A stretch of DNA of 64,000 nt, taken from NCBI GenBank assembly GCA_942491535.1, contig CALOBV010000025.1, positions 218,114 to 282,113 on the forward strand, written 5' to 3'. Source of the stretch: JAUVKT01 sp942491535. Lineage in GTDB: Bacteria > Bacteroidota > Bacteroidia > Bacteroidales > VadinHA17. Of the stretch, positions 11,712 to 21,540 are shown piece after piece. The notes under the pieces are model-generated. The model did no database searches. It was not told the origin of the DNA and saw nothing but the letters and a program-made list of their open reading frames with translations. Each line of letters starts with the position of its first letter. The stretch's first letter is position 1. A program made the position numbers and the translations under genes.

Positions 11712-13221
11712 ATGGATATTTTGATTCTATTTAAAATAGATATATATTTGTTACCAAAGATAGATTTTACCCGGGCTGGTCTCTATGCAGGACCATTACT
11801 TTTTATCCTTGTTTTACTCTTGCCGGCACCTGAAGGAATGGGACCGGAGGCATGGAAGACCACTGCAGTAGCTCTTCTTATGGCAACATGGTGGATAAGC
11901 GAAGCAATACCCATACCTGCGACTGCACTCTTACCGGTAGTCTTGTTCCCGGTACTGGGAGTAGCTCCAATAGCCAATTCTGCTGCTCCATCTGCTAATT
12001 CTATAATTTTCCTCTTTTTGGGTGGCTTTATAATTGCTATAGCCATGCAAACTTCAAACCTTCACAGGCGAATAGCCCTGCGAATAATATATTTAGTCGG
12101 AACTAAACCCTCATCAATTATTTTAGGATTTATAATTGCATCAGCTTTTTTAAGCATGTGGGTAAGCAATACAGCAACTGCCGTTATGATGCTTCCAATA
12201 GCTTCATCGGTAATTAATATTGCAGGCAAAAGCAACAATCAGGATCTTTCCCTGAAAAGATTCTCCGTTGCACTCCTGCTCTCTATTGCCTATGCCTGTA
12301 ATATTGGAGGGAATGGGTACTCTTATAGGAACTCCTCCAAACTCACTATTTGCAGCATATCTCCTGGAAGAATATGGTTTTGAAGTTAGCTTCGCCGGAT
12401 GGATGACTGTTGGTGTACCCCTGGTACTAATCTTGCTTCCCATGATGTATTTTGTCGTAACACGTTTAATCTATCGTGTTGATCTTAAAGAATTACCCGG
12501 CGGAAAGGAACTTATTGAGCAACAGTTAGAGGAGATTGGCAAAATAACAAAGCCGGAATTAAGAGTTGCTATCGTATTTTGCCTCACGGCACTGTCATGG
12601 GTTTTCAGACCACTTTTAGCCGGAATATTACCTGGCTTATCAGATGCAGGTATAGCTATAGCTGCCGGAGTTTTACTGTTCGTTCTGCCCTCCGGAACTG
12701 AAAAAGGAAAGAGGCTTCTCAATTGGAACAATCTGATTGATTTGCCATGGGGAATACTTATACTTTTTGGTGGAGGACTAAGTCTTGCTATGGCAATAAA
12801 TGATTCGGGACTGGCTGTTTATTTAGGTAAAGCACTTGAAGGATTAAGTCACCTGCATGTGATTATCCTGATCCTTATGATCGTACTTATTATTATTTTC
12901 CTGACTGAAGTTACCAGTAACACTGCCACTACATCGGCTTTCCTGCCTATTCTGGCATCACTTGCCATTATTATGGGACAGAACCCTATTCTATTTGCGC
13001 TTCCGGCAACTCTGGCTGCCAGCTGCGCCTTTATGCTGCCAGTGGCAACACCTCCCAATGCAATAGTTTTTAGCAGTGGAAAAATAAGCATACCACAGAT
13101 GGCCAGGGCTGGTTTATGGCTAAATCTGATTTTTACAATAGTTTTAACCCTAGGAGTATATCTGATTTTTGCAGGTGTATTCGGAGTTGAAATAGGTATA
13201 CTACCTGACTGGGCGCTTTAG
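11712..13221 (+). CDS. DASS/SLC13 sodium-coupled carboxylate symporter (one frameshift)
   Basis: The corrected protein of about 500 residues has some 11 to 12 membrane segments and both copies of the Ser-Asn-Thr motif of the divalent anion-sodium symporters: MWVSNTATAVMMLP in the first half and TEVTSNTATTSAFLP in the second. The repeat architecture and GTLIGTPPN loop fit SLC13 transporters of succinate, citrate or sulfate. The frame breaks at about 12315: removing one A in GGAGGGAATGGG restores IGG-MGTLIGTPPN. In this locus it may take up an organic acid or uronate-like product, but no residue decides the substrate. It follows the YetA-like gene by 82 bp on the same strand. Confidence 0.88.
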
Positions 13222-13246
13222 ATATGTTTTACTTTGATGGCGGTAA

Positions 13247-14261
13247 TTAATCTGTAAACTCATTCCCAATTTTACGTGCTCTAACAGGCTTATCAAGATC
13301 AACACCCAGCTTAATACCTGTTTCAACAAGTAAATTCCACCCTGCTGCAAGCTCAATGTATTCCCTGTATTTCTTACTCTCAGGAATAATTACTGTAGGA
13401 AATGGGGTAGGCTGATTGGAAATTGCAATTACATTTAATCCGACTCCTTTTACCAGGCGTTTGTTAAACTCATCTATTTCCTCAGGGAAAGGGCTTATCC
13501 ATATAATCACCTCAGAACTATCCATTATTTCTTCAATACCATGAAGGCTGTATGTGCCTTCAAGATACATTGCTTTCTTCCTGGTAATTTCATTGGTCTT
13601 AAGAGTCAATTCTTCTGCAACGCCGGTATTTCTCCCGGCAAAATATATAATGCTTGCCTTACTGATTATATCGCTGATTTCATTATCTACATTCATTGTC
13701 AGGGCCTGGCCAACCTGAACTGCCAGCTCATCAAGACCTGTCATTTTTTTCTCCTGCCAGATAATGCAAAAGAGCATCGTAGAAAAGTGCTTGTTCAAAT
13801 ACTGATTTTGTTGCTGCCACTGCATCTTCCTTGCCACAATTAAGTACATGGGTGTTATTGGCAATTAGCTCAAGGCGGGTAGAAATATTGGCAGTAAGCC
13901 CGTAGCAATCATTGTGTCCTTCACTTCTAAGCTTTTCAAATAGTCTTATAAGTTCCTTTGTCTGTCCGGAGTTTGATGCCCCTATAACCGCAGAATTTTT
14001 TAGGTTATATTCCATGGCCTGTGTAGAACCATCTGTAAAGATATTATAGTCTAATCCCCTTCTTAGCAGGTCAAATATCATTCTTTTAGCCGGAAATATT
14101 CTGCTACTACCTTCTCCTGTCAGAAAAAGTCCATCTTTGGACCTTACCTTCATTCCGAATTGGTGAGCATCAGACTCATTAAACTGTCTGATTAAGTCAG
14201 ACACTTCAATCATTTCCCTTACCAGAGCGAACTTATTATACTTTGATTCTTCTATGTTCAT
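13247..14261 (-). CDS. Double-SIS-domain sugar isomerase/deglycase-like protein (one frameshift)
   Basis: On the minus strand an ATG at 14261 opens a protein of about 338 residues with two SIS domains. The first carries FLTGEGSSRIFPAKRM and GASNSGQTKELI, a typical phosphosugar-binding Ser/Thr loop. The second contains IIYFAGRNTGVAEELTLK and KYREYIELAAGWNLLVE. A seven-A run near 13743 has one base too many; without it LAGEK continues into MTGLDELA. The layout is that of AgaS/FrlB/GlmS-type aldose-ketose isomerases and deglycases, which work on amino-sugar or fructosamine phosphates in the cytoplasm. It converges on the DASS transporter, and a TATATTTG -7 element lies upstream. It may process an amino sugar freed by the neighbouring deacetylases. 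Confidence 0.82.
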
Positions 14262-14292
14262 GTTTTGCTTTCTTCATTTGAATATTGTTGTG

Positions 14293-14300
14293 CAAATATA
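14293..14300 (-). promoter_or_regulatory. -7 promoter element of the SIS gene
   Basis: TATATTTG read on the minus strand matches the Bacteroidota -7 consensus TAnnTTTG exactly and lies 32 bases before the SIS start codon. A TTG 24 bases further upstream is slightly too far to be a standard -33 box. Confidence 0.5.
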
Positions 14301-14362
14301 CATATTAATGCACCTTAGAGGAGCCAATTGCAGTGGTATATATTTTAATAAAGAATTTTATA

Positions 14363-14370
14363 TATCTTTG
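14363..14370 (+). promoter_or_regulatory. -7 promoter element of the small membrane protein gene
   Basis: TATCTTTG matches TAnnTTTG exactly and ends 24 bases before the ATG at 14395. No TTG sits at the expected -33 position. Together with the opposite element at 14293-14300 it makes a divergent promoter region. Confidence 0.5.
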
Positions 14371-14394
14371 CATCTAAATATATAGATATATCAA

Positions 14395-14643
14395 ATGGAA
14401 TTTAAGAAACTTGAAGTAGAGCAGGAGAGGAGTTTAATAAAGAGATTATTCACCTCAAAGCAGGCAAAACGTTCTATTATAGCTATTATTATTGGTGCTG
14501 CTATCGGATTTCTATACTATTATTTTACAGAAGGCAAGCACCTTGATGTTTTGATAGCTGGTGATATAGTAAAAAGCCTTCTGATCGGGGGATTCTTCGG
14601 GTTCTTTATAACTAATAGTCCCTGTGCCAGGGGAAGATGCTAA
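14395..14643 (+). CDS. Small membrane protein with Cys-rich tail
   Basis: This is an 82-residue protein: a charged N-terminal 25 residues, one hydrophobic segment (SIIAIIIGAAIGFLYYYF), a short polar stretch, a second hydrophobic segment (SLLIGGFFGFFIT) and the end NSPCARGRC. The Gly-rich first helix followed by Tyr-Tyr-Tyr-Phe resembles small DUF6132-type membrane proteins of Bacteroidota, and two close Cys at the end could bind metal or react with thiols. Function unknown. It has its own -7 element and is followed by a repeat-filled gap before the diheme lipoprotein. Confidence 0.6.
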   Translation: MEFKKLEVEQERSLIKRLFTSKQAKRSIIAIIIGAAIGFLYYYFTEGKHLDVLIAGDIVKSLLIGGFFGFFITNSPCARGRC

Positions 14644-14740
14644 AAACGGGGCGAAAGGGCTAAGAGCAGAAGGGCTAAGGGCAACTACTCTAGCCAAGGC
14701 TTCTAGTCACTCTAGTCAGGGCAAGGCAGGTGTAAGTCTA

Positions 14741-14780
14741 ACTTTAGGCACTTTAGGCACTTTAGGCACTTTAGGCACTT
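14741..14780 (+). repeat. 9-bp tandem repeat (ACTTTAGGC, 4.4 copies)
   Basis: Four perfect head-to-tail copies of ACTTTAGGC plus ACTT lie in the gap after the small membrane protein. The preceding 100 bases also hold imperfect short words (AAGGGCTAAG; CTCTAGTCA). The unit length of 9 would keep a reading frame, but no gene seems to use it. Confidence 0.9.
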
Positions 14781-14860
14781 CTTTTATGATATATACAAGC
14801 TTATATCTCTAATAATTGATGGTTTTTTATCGTTAATACCTAAACTAATTATTGAATATT

Positions 14861-15103
14861 ATGAAAAGATCTATTCTTATATCGACAGCCATACTGGTTT
14901 TAGCTCTGACATTTGCATGCACAAAAGAAAAGACCGAACCAACATACGATCCGCCGGCAGATCATACCATAAGTATGGATGGGTATATGCATAAAACAGG
15001 TCTGAACGAACCCTTAGACAATTGCATTACCTGTCATGGAGCTGACCTGACGGGTGGTACTACAGGAGTCTCCTGCTTTGAGTGCCACGGTACTAAGTGG
15101 TAA
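14861..15103 (+). CDS. Small diheme c-type cytochrome-like lipoprotein
   Basis: The protein has 80 residues. The N-terminus is a lipoprotein signal (MKRSILISTAILVLALTFAC) with Cys20 as the lipid-bearing residue. The C-terminal half has two haem c motifs, CITCH and CFECH, about 17 residues apart, the first in the CHGADLTGG context common in secreted c-type cytochromes. It should be anchored in the periplasm or on the surface and carry two covalently bound haems, each probably with His as one ligand. Nothing else in the cluster shows its partner. The start at 14861 is chosen because it begins the signal peptide directly; an upstream in-frame start at 14852 is weaker. Confidence 0.85.
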   Translation: MKRSILISTAILVLALTFACTKEKTEPTYDPPADHTISMDGYMHKTGLNEPLDNCITCHGADLTGGTTGVSCFECHGTKW

Positions 15104-16140
15104 TTTTTGTTATTTTTTGTGCTTTCCAACGAAGATTTTTTGGTTGATTTGCTTATTTAATTGTTTAGTTGATTTTGTTTTTCATTTTTTACCACCTTTT
15201 TTTTTAGTCTTTAGAATATTTTGCATATAGTAACCCGACACATTTCTTGAGTTTTCGTCACTCTCTAATTGATCCGAGACTGTAATATGGGAGTTTTTTA
15301 TAACTTGTTAATATTCCCCCTTTAAGTCTATTGTATTAGCGTAATATCGTATTATTGACAGGTTGATGGTCGATCGACTGATAAAACGTATTGACTGTTT
15401 TTTGTCGTCTGCGCATTATCCTAACTTAGATAGGATAGCAGAAGATATTTTTTATTTTTTAGGTTTGGTTGTATGAAATGTGAAATCGTGGTTTTATTCA
15501 ATAGGGTTTTATGCAACGTACAGAAATCATTATTTTTACTTTTTAGATTCTGATTGAATATAGCTCGACATTTTGCTATCTCCATTTTGCGGTCCAGATA
15601 TTGATTGGATGATCTTTATATTTCCAGACCAGCTGTACGGCAGAGCTTAACTTATACTCTCGTGCAGCTTGTTTGGTGTTTATGCATTGGTGTGATTTTA
15701 TTTCATTATTTCCTGATGATGTTTTTTTGTTTTTTTAGAGACTTTCAGTCTTCATTTATAGTGGCGATCCATCTTCGGACAAACACGATTTGTTTCAGTT
15801 TTCTCCACATTGCTTCATATCTAGCCACTCCGTCCGTGTTTTAAAATAGTTTTCGCTCCTATTTGATCGTGATTGATCAATTGTTGTTTTATTGTTTGTA
15901 AATTTCCGCTTGGACCTTTATTTTCAATCATTTGAGGTGCAGTATTATCTTATTTGATCTTTAATTAGATTGCTCACTTTTGCCCTATTTCATGTGGTCA
16001 CTACTATATTATTTATTGGCACAATGTTTTGAGCATTCTAATTTTTCATAGTAGAGTAAGCCTTTTATGGTGGCTCAATATCCGGATGATTTATTTTACC
16101 TTCCAGACCGGGATAGATCTCTGTGATTATGCGGAACTAT
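15104..16140 (-). other. Degraded or error-rich region, probably the 3' part of the caspase-fold gene
   Basis: About 1 kb without an acceptable reading frame. The plus strand is strongly T-rich, so the minus strand is A-rich like a Lys-rich coding strand. On the minus strand, protein-like pieces can be read between stops, for example ARYEAMWRKLKQIVF near 15800. They change frame repeatedly. I infer a continuation of the caspase-fold gene upstream (16141-16834), broken by many indels. A true pseudogene is equally possible. The plus-strand frame at 15605-15844 has an implausible composition and is not accepted. Confidence 0.35.
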
Positions 16141-16834
16141 AAAACATAGTCTCTTTGTCAAGCATGGGGTTCGAATTTCCAAACTGAGGGTGTGTGAATT
16201 GTACTTATTTGTTATGTTGTTTAAGAAAATCTCCCAGTTCGAACCTGTAAGTATCCATCTTGATTTCCATCGCCATATCGGATGTAAGAGCACTACAAAT
16301 TGTTCTCTGAAAATACTCTTGTCGGACTGCTCATTCTCTGTCCTGGTTTATTGCCTATTGGTTAGTGGTTTTGTAACTTTTTTTGGGTATTGCTCGTATA
16401 GTAAACATGATCCTGAGAAGCAGCGTCAAAACGAAAAGTGCATGTTTTGATTGTATCGTTTGCATATATTCTATTGAGCCATTTCCATGCCTGCTCTGGA
16501 AAGAGGCTTCATCTATGTGGATTAGGAGCATCGGCAGGAACAAAATATCCCAGTTTGTCGCCATATGAAGTATTAATCGTATGTCCGTGACCCCCGAAAT
16601 AGAACAGGAGCCTGTTTCCATTTGCCTGCCCGTTTCGGGCTATAAAGCTACTTATTGCTCTGTCCATCTCCTGTTTAGTGGAATTCTCAACTACCTCTAC
16701 AATAAAATTATGCTGCTCAAGAGCTGACTTTACTGCATAAATATCCCTTTTTACTCCAGGAAGGTCAGGCCAATCACCAATATAATCAGAATGCCAATAA
16801 GAAGGGCATATTTGCTTATCAATGTTACTTGCAT
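16141..16834 (-). pseudogene. Caspase-fold (C14) peptidase, broken by many one-base deletions
   Basis: After correction, the minus strand from an ATG at 16834 reads MQVTLISKYALLIGISDY, then DLPGVKRDIYAVKSALEQHNF, FYFGGHGHT (catalytic His), YFVPADAPNP, the catalytic-Cys region, SIFREQFV, DGYLTGSELGDFL and TPQFG. This is the full order of bacterial caspase/metacaspase domains. Breaks include CATTTCT read as CATTCT near 16795 and two losses around the Cys: GTTTTTGACGCTTGCTTC appears as GTTTTGACGCTGCTTC, which would turn DACF into nonsense. Nearly all are missing single T (minus strand). Such proteases act in regulated cell death or defence signalling. As written it is inactive; an assembly fault is likely. 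Confidence 0.75.
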
Positions 16835-17173
16835 TGTCGATATTTATATTGATTCTCTTATTTGAGATTGTTGCGAAAATATGCAACCTTATGGTAGAAG
16901 GAGCAGGTTAAAACAAATCGTCTCATAATTCAAGACCATGAGTTGATATGGATACTGTCTTTAAGAACCAGAAATAGAACTATACTAATCCATGCAAGTT
17001 CAAATGATCAGAGCAACAATTCTAAAAATATTGATGTTTTAGGTTTGTTAGGTTGATTGATCAAAATTAATAATAATATATTAAAACCAAAAATGTATAA
17101 AGTCGATTACAGTCAAATTGACAGGAAAATGACAGGGTGAGTTTTTTCGATCTTGACTCCTTTCCCGTATCAT

Positions 17174-17197
17174 ATAATCCCGCTTCTGCGGGATTAT
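17174..17197. terminator. Hairpin with 10-bp perfect stem
   Basis: ATAATCCCGC, a TTCT loop and GCGGGATTAT form a perfect stem. No T-run follows on the plus strand, so it may be a terminator or a palindromic intergenic element. It sits between the caspase-fold gene and the S9 peptidase. Confidence 0.6.
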
Positions 17198-17237
17198 CTA
17201 TATGTTACCAAGCATAAACATATTTGATTATCAATTG

Positions 17238-17245
17238 TATTTTTG
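17238..17245 (+). promoter_or_regulatory. -7 promoter element of the S9 peptidase gene
   Basis: TATTTTTG matches TAnnTTTG exactly and lies 36 bases before the ATG at 17282. No clear TTG at the -33 position was seen. Confidence 0.4.
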
Positions 17246-17281
17246 CTTTAATCATTATTAAAGTGATAATTCCATATCCTT

Positions 17282-19999
17282 ATGAAATCAGTATTAAGAG
17301 CATCATTAGCATTAACAGTAAGTATTATTCTGGTAAGTGGCCTCTATGCCCAGGAAGAAAAGAAAATTTTAAGTATTGATGATTATCCACTCTGGAGTAG
17401 CATTGTATCTGCCTCTATATCAGATAGCGGAGAATGGATAAGTTATGCTTACAGGCCTAACGGAGGTGACGATACACTGTATTTTAAGAATATCAGTTCT
17501 GGTAAGCTTATATCTGATCCTTTCAGCGAAAGACCTGTGTTCTCATCTGATTCAAAGTGGGTAGTTTATAAGAGAAATTTGAAAAAGAAGGAGGCAGATA
17601 AACTTCGTGAAAGCAAAAAACCTGTATATGCCTCTGGAGTACTGCTTGAGCTAAATACAGGTAATAAAACAGTTTGGGGCAAGGTTACCGACATAAGCAT
17701 ATCGCCGAATTCAGACTATGTGGTTGTTAGAAAGAATGGTAGTAGCAAGGATTATAATGGAAGTGATATGCTTCTTAAAAATCTTAAAACAGGATCACTA
17801 ATGAATATAGGCAATGTGAGCCAGTATAGCTTTAATAAAAAAGGCACACAACTTGCGTATACAATTGATGCAGATGAAAAGGATGGAAATGGAGTTTATC
17901 TTTTAAACCTTGATTCAGGAAATATACTGGCTCTTGATACTGATACATTGACTTATAGTCAGTTAAGCTGGGATGATGAGACTCTTTACAGGTCTGAACA
18001 GGGTGAAAAGGGGAACTGTATGGCCGTTCTTAAGGGCAGCAAAGCAGATAGCCTGGAACAGAGAATTAACCAGGTGCTTGTGTTTACAGGACTTGATTCG
18101 ACCAAACCGCAGACAACAAGCTTCAAGTATGATACAGACCCCGGCCTTGTAATAAGCGAACTTGGCCCGATAATTTTTAGTTTAGATAATAAGAGCCTGA
18201 TTGTTAGCTTAAAAGAGCAGGAGATAGTTAATAAGATAAGCAAGGATACTACTGCAAATGTAGATGTGTGGCACTGGGATGATGAGCTTATCCAATCAGT
18301 CCAGATGGTTCGCGATTCAAGAATCAGGAGATCTACATATACGGGACTGCTTCACCTTGAGGATATGTCGCTGGTTCAACTTTCTTCTGATGATATGAGA
18401 ACTGTAATATACGACAGAAATATAAACAGGATAATAGGAGCCGATCCTAAGCCATATATCTCAGACACAAATTGGGGTGGTGGACAGAGCGATTACTACC
18501 TTATTAATCCGGTAACTGGCCAAAAGAAATTAATTGAAGAGAAAATTGGACGTCCAATGGGAATGTCTCCCGATGGATCAAGCTTTTTATATTTCAAAGA
18601 AGGTGATTTCTTTGTGTATAATTTTTCTTCGGGAGAAATCACGAATATATCTAAGGACCTGGGCATTAGTTTTATTGATATTAACGAAGACCATCCCTAT
18701 GAGAACGGATCTTACGGCGTTGCAGGTTGGTCGGCAGATAAGAAAACAGTCTTCCTGAACCATCTTTACGATATCTGGGCCGTAGCACTTGACGGCAGTG
18801 GAGCTTATAATCTTACTGGTAATTATGGTACTGACAATGAAATACGGTTCAGAATAAGCAGTACCGACAGGGAGCCTTATATTGATATTGAAGATGATAT
18901 CTACCTTAGCGCCTATGGTGAGTGGACCAAAAAATCAGGGTATTTCTTATTAAAGGATGGTAAAGAACCGAAGGAATTGGTGTTTGAGGATGCGAGTTAT
19001 GGCAGGTTGATTAAGGCTTATAATGTCGATAAATATATGTTTACCAGACAGACCTTTGTCGATTTCCCTGATTATTATACTGCAGGAGCTACGCTGAAAA
19101 AGGGTGTCAGGCAGACTGATGCTAATCCTCAGCAGGCCGATTACAGGTGGGGCAGCAGTATGCTTATTGATTTTGAAAATAAGCAGGGTGATAAGCTGCA
19201 GGCAGCACTTATTCTTCCGGAAGGATACGAGGAAGGTAAAAAGTATCCTACAATTGTTTATTTCTATGAGAAAGTATCCAACAATTTACATCGCTATTCA
19301 TCTCCAAGGTATGATGATCGGCCCCATTTCTCAACTTATGCAAGTAATGGGTATATGATACTTATGCCGGATATTAAATATTATGAGGGCAAGCCTGGCT
19401 GGAATGCTCTCGATTGTGTTACTTCGGCTACACAGAAGGTTGTTGATATGGGATATGCAGATCCCGATCGCCTTGCCATGCAGGGACATAGCTGGGGAGG
19501 GTATCAATCTTCTTTTATACTGACTCAGACCGATATGTTTGCCTGTGTTGTAACAGGAGCCCCGGTAACAAACCTCACCAGCATGTATAATATCCTGTAT
19601 AAAAACTCAGGCACGAATAACCAGGGCATTTTTGAACTGGGCCAGGTGAGAATGGGAAAGGGCATGTTTGATGATATGCAGAACTATATTGAACAGTCAC
19701 CGGTGCATAATGCGCCTGGTATTAATACCCCGTTTATGATTTTACATGGCACAATAGATGGTGCTGTTGACTGGAACCAGGGGCTCGAGTTTTATAATGC
19801 TGCCCGCCGACTTGGCAAGAAGGTTATATTACTATCTTATCCTGATGAGAATCACCACCTGGCAATAAAAAACAACCAGATAGATTTTCAAAAGAGAATG
19901 AAGCAGTTCTTTGATCATTACCTTAAGGATGCAGAAGCTCCTGAATGGATGAAGCAGGGAGTTTCTTACCAGGATAAAGTGTTTAATAAGGCGAAATAG
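17282..19999 (+). CDS. S9-family prolyl oligopeptidase-type peptidase, secreted
   Basis: This intact protein of 905 residues has a signal peptide (ending near SGLYAQ), a long beta-propeller-like region with repeated short strands, and a C-terminal alpha/beta-hydrolase domain. The nucleophile is Ser737 in GHSWGGY; the acid is likely Asp826 or Asp830 in HGTIDGAVD, and the His lies in DENHHL near residue 858. That is the Ser-Asp-His order of S9 peptidases, which cut short peptides in the periplasm, often after Pro or as dipeptidyl peptidases. The propeller limits access to small peptides. A TATTTTTG element upstream and an AAGATT repeat downstream frame it as a single-gene unit. Confidence 0.9.
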   Translation: MKSVLRASLALTVSIILVSGLYAQEEKKILSIDDYPLWSSIVSASISDSGEWISYAYRPNGGDDTLYFKNISSGKLISDPFSERPVFSSDSKWVVYKRNLKKKEADKLRESKKPVYASGVLLELNTGNKTVWGKVTDISISPNSDYVVVRKNGSSKDYNGSDMLLKNLKTGSLMNIGNVSQYSFNKKGTQLAYTIDADEKDGNGVYLLNLDSGNILALDTDTLTYSQLSWDDETLYRSEQGEKGNCMAVLKGSKADSLEQRINQVLVFTGLDSTKPQTTSFKYDTDPGLVISELGPIIFSLDNKSLIVSLKEQEIVNKISKDTTANVDVWHWDDELIQSVQMVRDSRIRRSTYTGLLHLEDMSLVQLSSDDMRTVIYDRNINRIIGADPKPYISDTNWGGGQSDYYLINPVTGQKKLIEEKIGRPMGMSPDGSSFLYFKEGDFFVYNFSSGEITNISKDLGISFIDINEDHPYENGSYGVAGWSADKKTVFLNHLYDIWAVALDGSGAYNLTGNYGTDNEIRFRISSTDREPYIDIEDDIYLSAYGEWTKKSGYFLLKDGKEPKELVFEDASYGRLIKAYNVDKYMFTRQTFVDFPDYYTAGATLKKGVRQTDANPQQADYRWGSSMLIDFENKQGDKLQAALILPEGYEEGKKYPTIVYFYEKVSNNLHRYSSPRYDDRPHFSTYASNGYMILMPDIKYYEGKPGWNALDCVTSATQKVVDMGYADPDRLAMQGHSWGGYQSSFILTQTDMFACVVTGAPVTNLTSMYNILYKNSGTNNQGIFELGQVRMGKGMFDDMQNYIEQSPVHNAPGINTPFMILHGTIDGAVDWNQGLEFYNAARRLGKKVILLSYPDENHHLAIKNNQIDFQKRMKQFFDHYLKDAEAPEWMKQGVSYQDKVFNKAK

Positions 20000-20008
20000 G
20001 GATAATAG

Positions 20009-20050
20009 GATTGTAAGATTATAAGATTATAAGATTGAAGATTAAAGATT
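20009..20050. repeat. AAGATT short-word repeat
   Basis: AAGATT occurs five times in 42 bases, spaced by ATA/AT or GA/AA words, between convergent genes. The same pattern occurs at 29950-29990 and looser forms at about 42290 and 58600-58620. Confidence 0.8.
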
Positions 20051-20056
20051 AGGTAT

Positions 20057-21352
20057 TTAGCGGTCCTGTATGCCTTTCTTATATACTTCAATAGCACGAT
20101 TTCGGCCGAAGCGATGATCTACAATTGGTTCGGGGTATTCAGCAGTATTTAGTTCCGGAATCCATCTTTTTACGTACTCGTAATCCTTATCGAATTTTCT
20201 AAGTTGCTCAAGGGGATTAAAAACACGGAAATATGGAGCTGCATCACAGCCTGTACCGGCTGCCCACTGCCAGTTACCATTATTTGACGACAATTCATAA
20301 TCCAGCAGCTTTTCAGCAAAATATGCTTCGCCCCATCTCCAGTCAATAAGCAGGTGCTTGCAAAGAAATCCGGCAGTAACCATTCTTACCCTGTTGTGCA
20401 TTATACCTGTCTGGTTTAATTGCCTCATTCCTGCATCAACAATTGGATATCCGGTCTGACCCCTGCACCATAATTCAAACTCATCTTCCCTGTTTCTCCA
20501 GGCTATACCATCATATTTTCGTTTGAAGTTGTGGGTTACAACTTCCGGGAAATGAAAGAGGATCTGCATAAAGAATTCCCTCCATATGAGTTCATTCAGA
20601 AGCGCCATATTACCAGGGTATAGTTTAGCGATAAGCTGCCTTATGCTTACAGTACCAAAGCGAAGATGAGGGCTTAGACTGCTTGTCCCGTCTTTGATAG
20701 ACGGATAATTCCTTGTTTTCTCATAATTGTCAGCCACATCAAGATCGTAAGGTTCTACCTTAATATCTGATTCAATAAATCCAAGTTCCTTAAGAGATGG
20801 AAATCTGAAGCTGGCATTTATAAATCCGGTTTTATTAACCAGAGCTGAGGATTCTGTCATGACCGGGGCAAAGGTGTTCAGCCATTTGTTTTTATACGGG
20901 GTAAAAACAGTATAAGGCGTCATATCGGCCTTGCATACTTCGTCTTTTTCAAATATTACCTGGTCTTTATGTGTAAATAAAGCTATTCCTTCATTTTTAA
21001 GGATTTCTGCAACCCGGACATCCCTGTCAATTGAATATGGTTCATAGTCGTGATTAAAATGAACCTCACAGATGTTGTAAGATTTAATAAGGTCTTTAAT
21101 TATAGCTATTGGATCGCCCTTGAGGATAAGAAGAGAATTATTATATATTAATAGCTTCTTGTTTATTTGCTCAAGATTGGTATATATGAAACTGATCCTG
21201 GGATCGTTATTGTCGAGATCTTCGATAATATTTGTGTCGAAAATAAAGATAGGTAAAACCGCTTTGCCGGATTCCAGAGCAGCAGTCAGGCCTTTATTAT
21301 CTTCCAGACGCAAATCCCTTCTAAACCAGAATAAAGAATGCTCTGAAGCCAT
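20057..21352 (-). CDS. Deoxyribodipyrimidine photolyase (FAD/antenna class)
   Basis: This 431-residue protein starts LFWFRRDLRLEDNKGL, the N-terminal alpha/beta antenna domain typical of photolyases. The C-terminal FAD-binding helical domain contains LSPHLRFGTVSIRQL, LIWREFFMQILFHFP, TGYPIVDAGMRQL and GNWQWAAGTGCDAAPYFRVF, and these carry the FAD pocket and the tryptophans used in electron transfer. Length fits CPD photolyase. It repairs UV-induced pyrimidine dimers using blue light. It opens a cluster of oxidative and light-stress genes running to about 26.4 kb and is divergent from the peroxiredoxin gene with a 188-bp shared upstream region. A 6-4 photolyase is less likely because it lacks that family's typical inserts. 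Confidence 0.93.
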   Translation of the reverse strand: MASEHSLFWFRRDLRLEDNKGLTAALESGKAVLPIFIFDTNIIEDLDNNDPRISFIYTNLEQINKKLLIYNNSLLILKGDPIAIIKDLIKSYNICEVHFNHDYEPYSIDRDVRVAEILKNEGIALFTHKDQVIFEKDEVCKADMTPYTVFTPYKNKWLNTFAPVMTESSALVNKTGFINASFRFPSLKELGFIESDIKVEPYDLDVADNYEKTRNYPSIKDGTSSLSPHLRFGTVSIRQLIAKLYPGNMALLNELIWREFFMQILFHFPEVVTHNFKRKYDGIAWRNREDEFELWCRGQTGYPIVDAGMRQLNQTGIMHNRVRMVTAGFLCKHLLIDWRWGEAYFAEKLLDYELSSNNGNWQWAAGTGCDAAPYFRVFNPLEQLRKFDKDYEYVKRWIPELNTAEYPEPIVDHRFGRNRAIEVYKKGIQDR

Positions 21353-21540
21353 TTGATTTCATATTGATAATTATTTATATAAATATAGCAATCTATTACT
21401 TATACATAAATTGTCTTAGTAGATTTATATAATTGGTTCTCTGGTGGCAGTTAGAATTTTGACAGACTCTGCCCAATGAACCATAATTACGCTATATTGT
21501 TAATCAGGTAGTGAGAATAATATTTTACAAAACCTTTTAA

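Noticed and set aside
13541..13843. Plus-strand frame within the SIS gene
   Set aside because: It is a shadow of the minus-strand SIS protein, whose domains are clear.
15605..15844. Reading frame of 79 codons on the plus strand
   Set aside because: Composition (many Phe, Cys, His, Ser in a T-rich region) is unlike a real protein, and the minus strand in this region carries caspase-gene remains.
16190..16450. Plus-strand reading frame over the caspase region
   Set aside because: It is the complement of frame-broken caspase coding sequence, whose conserved motifs read on the minus strand.
21380..21540. Second operator-like palindrome upstream of the photolyase gene
   Set aside because: AT-rich near-palindromes exist there, but none matches the 11-bp arms at 24864-24893.
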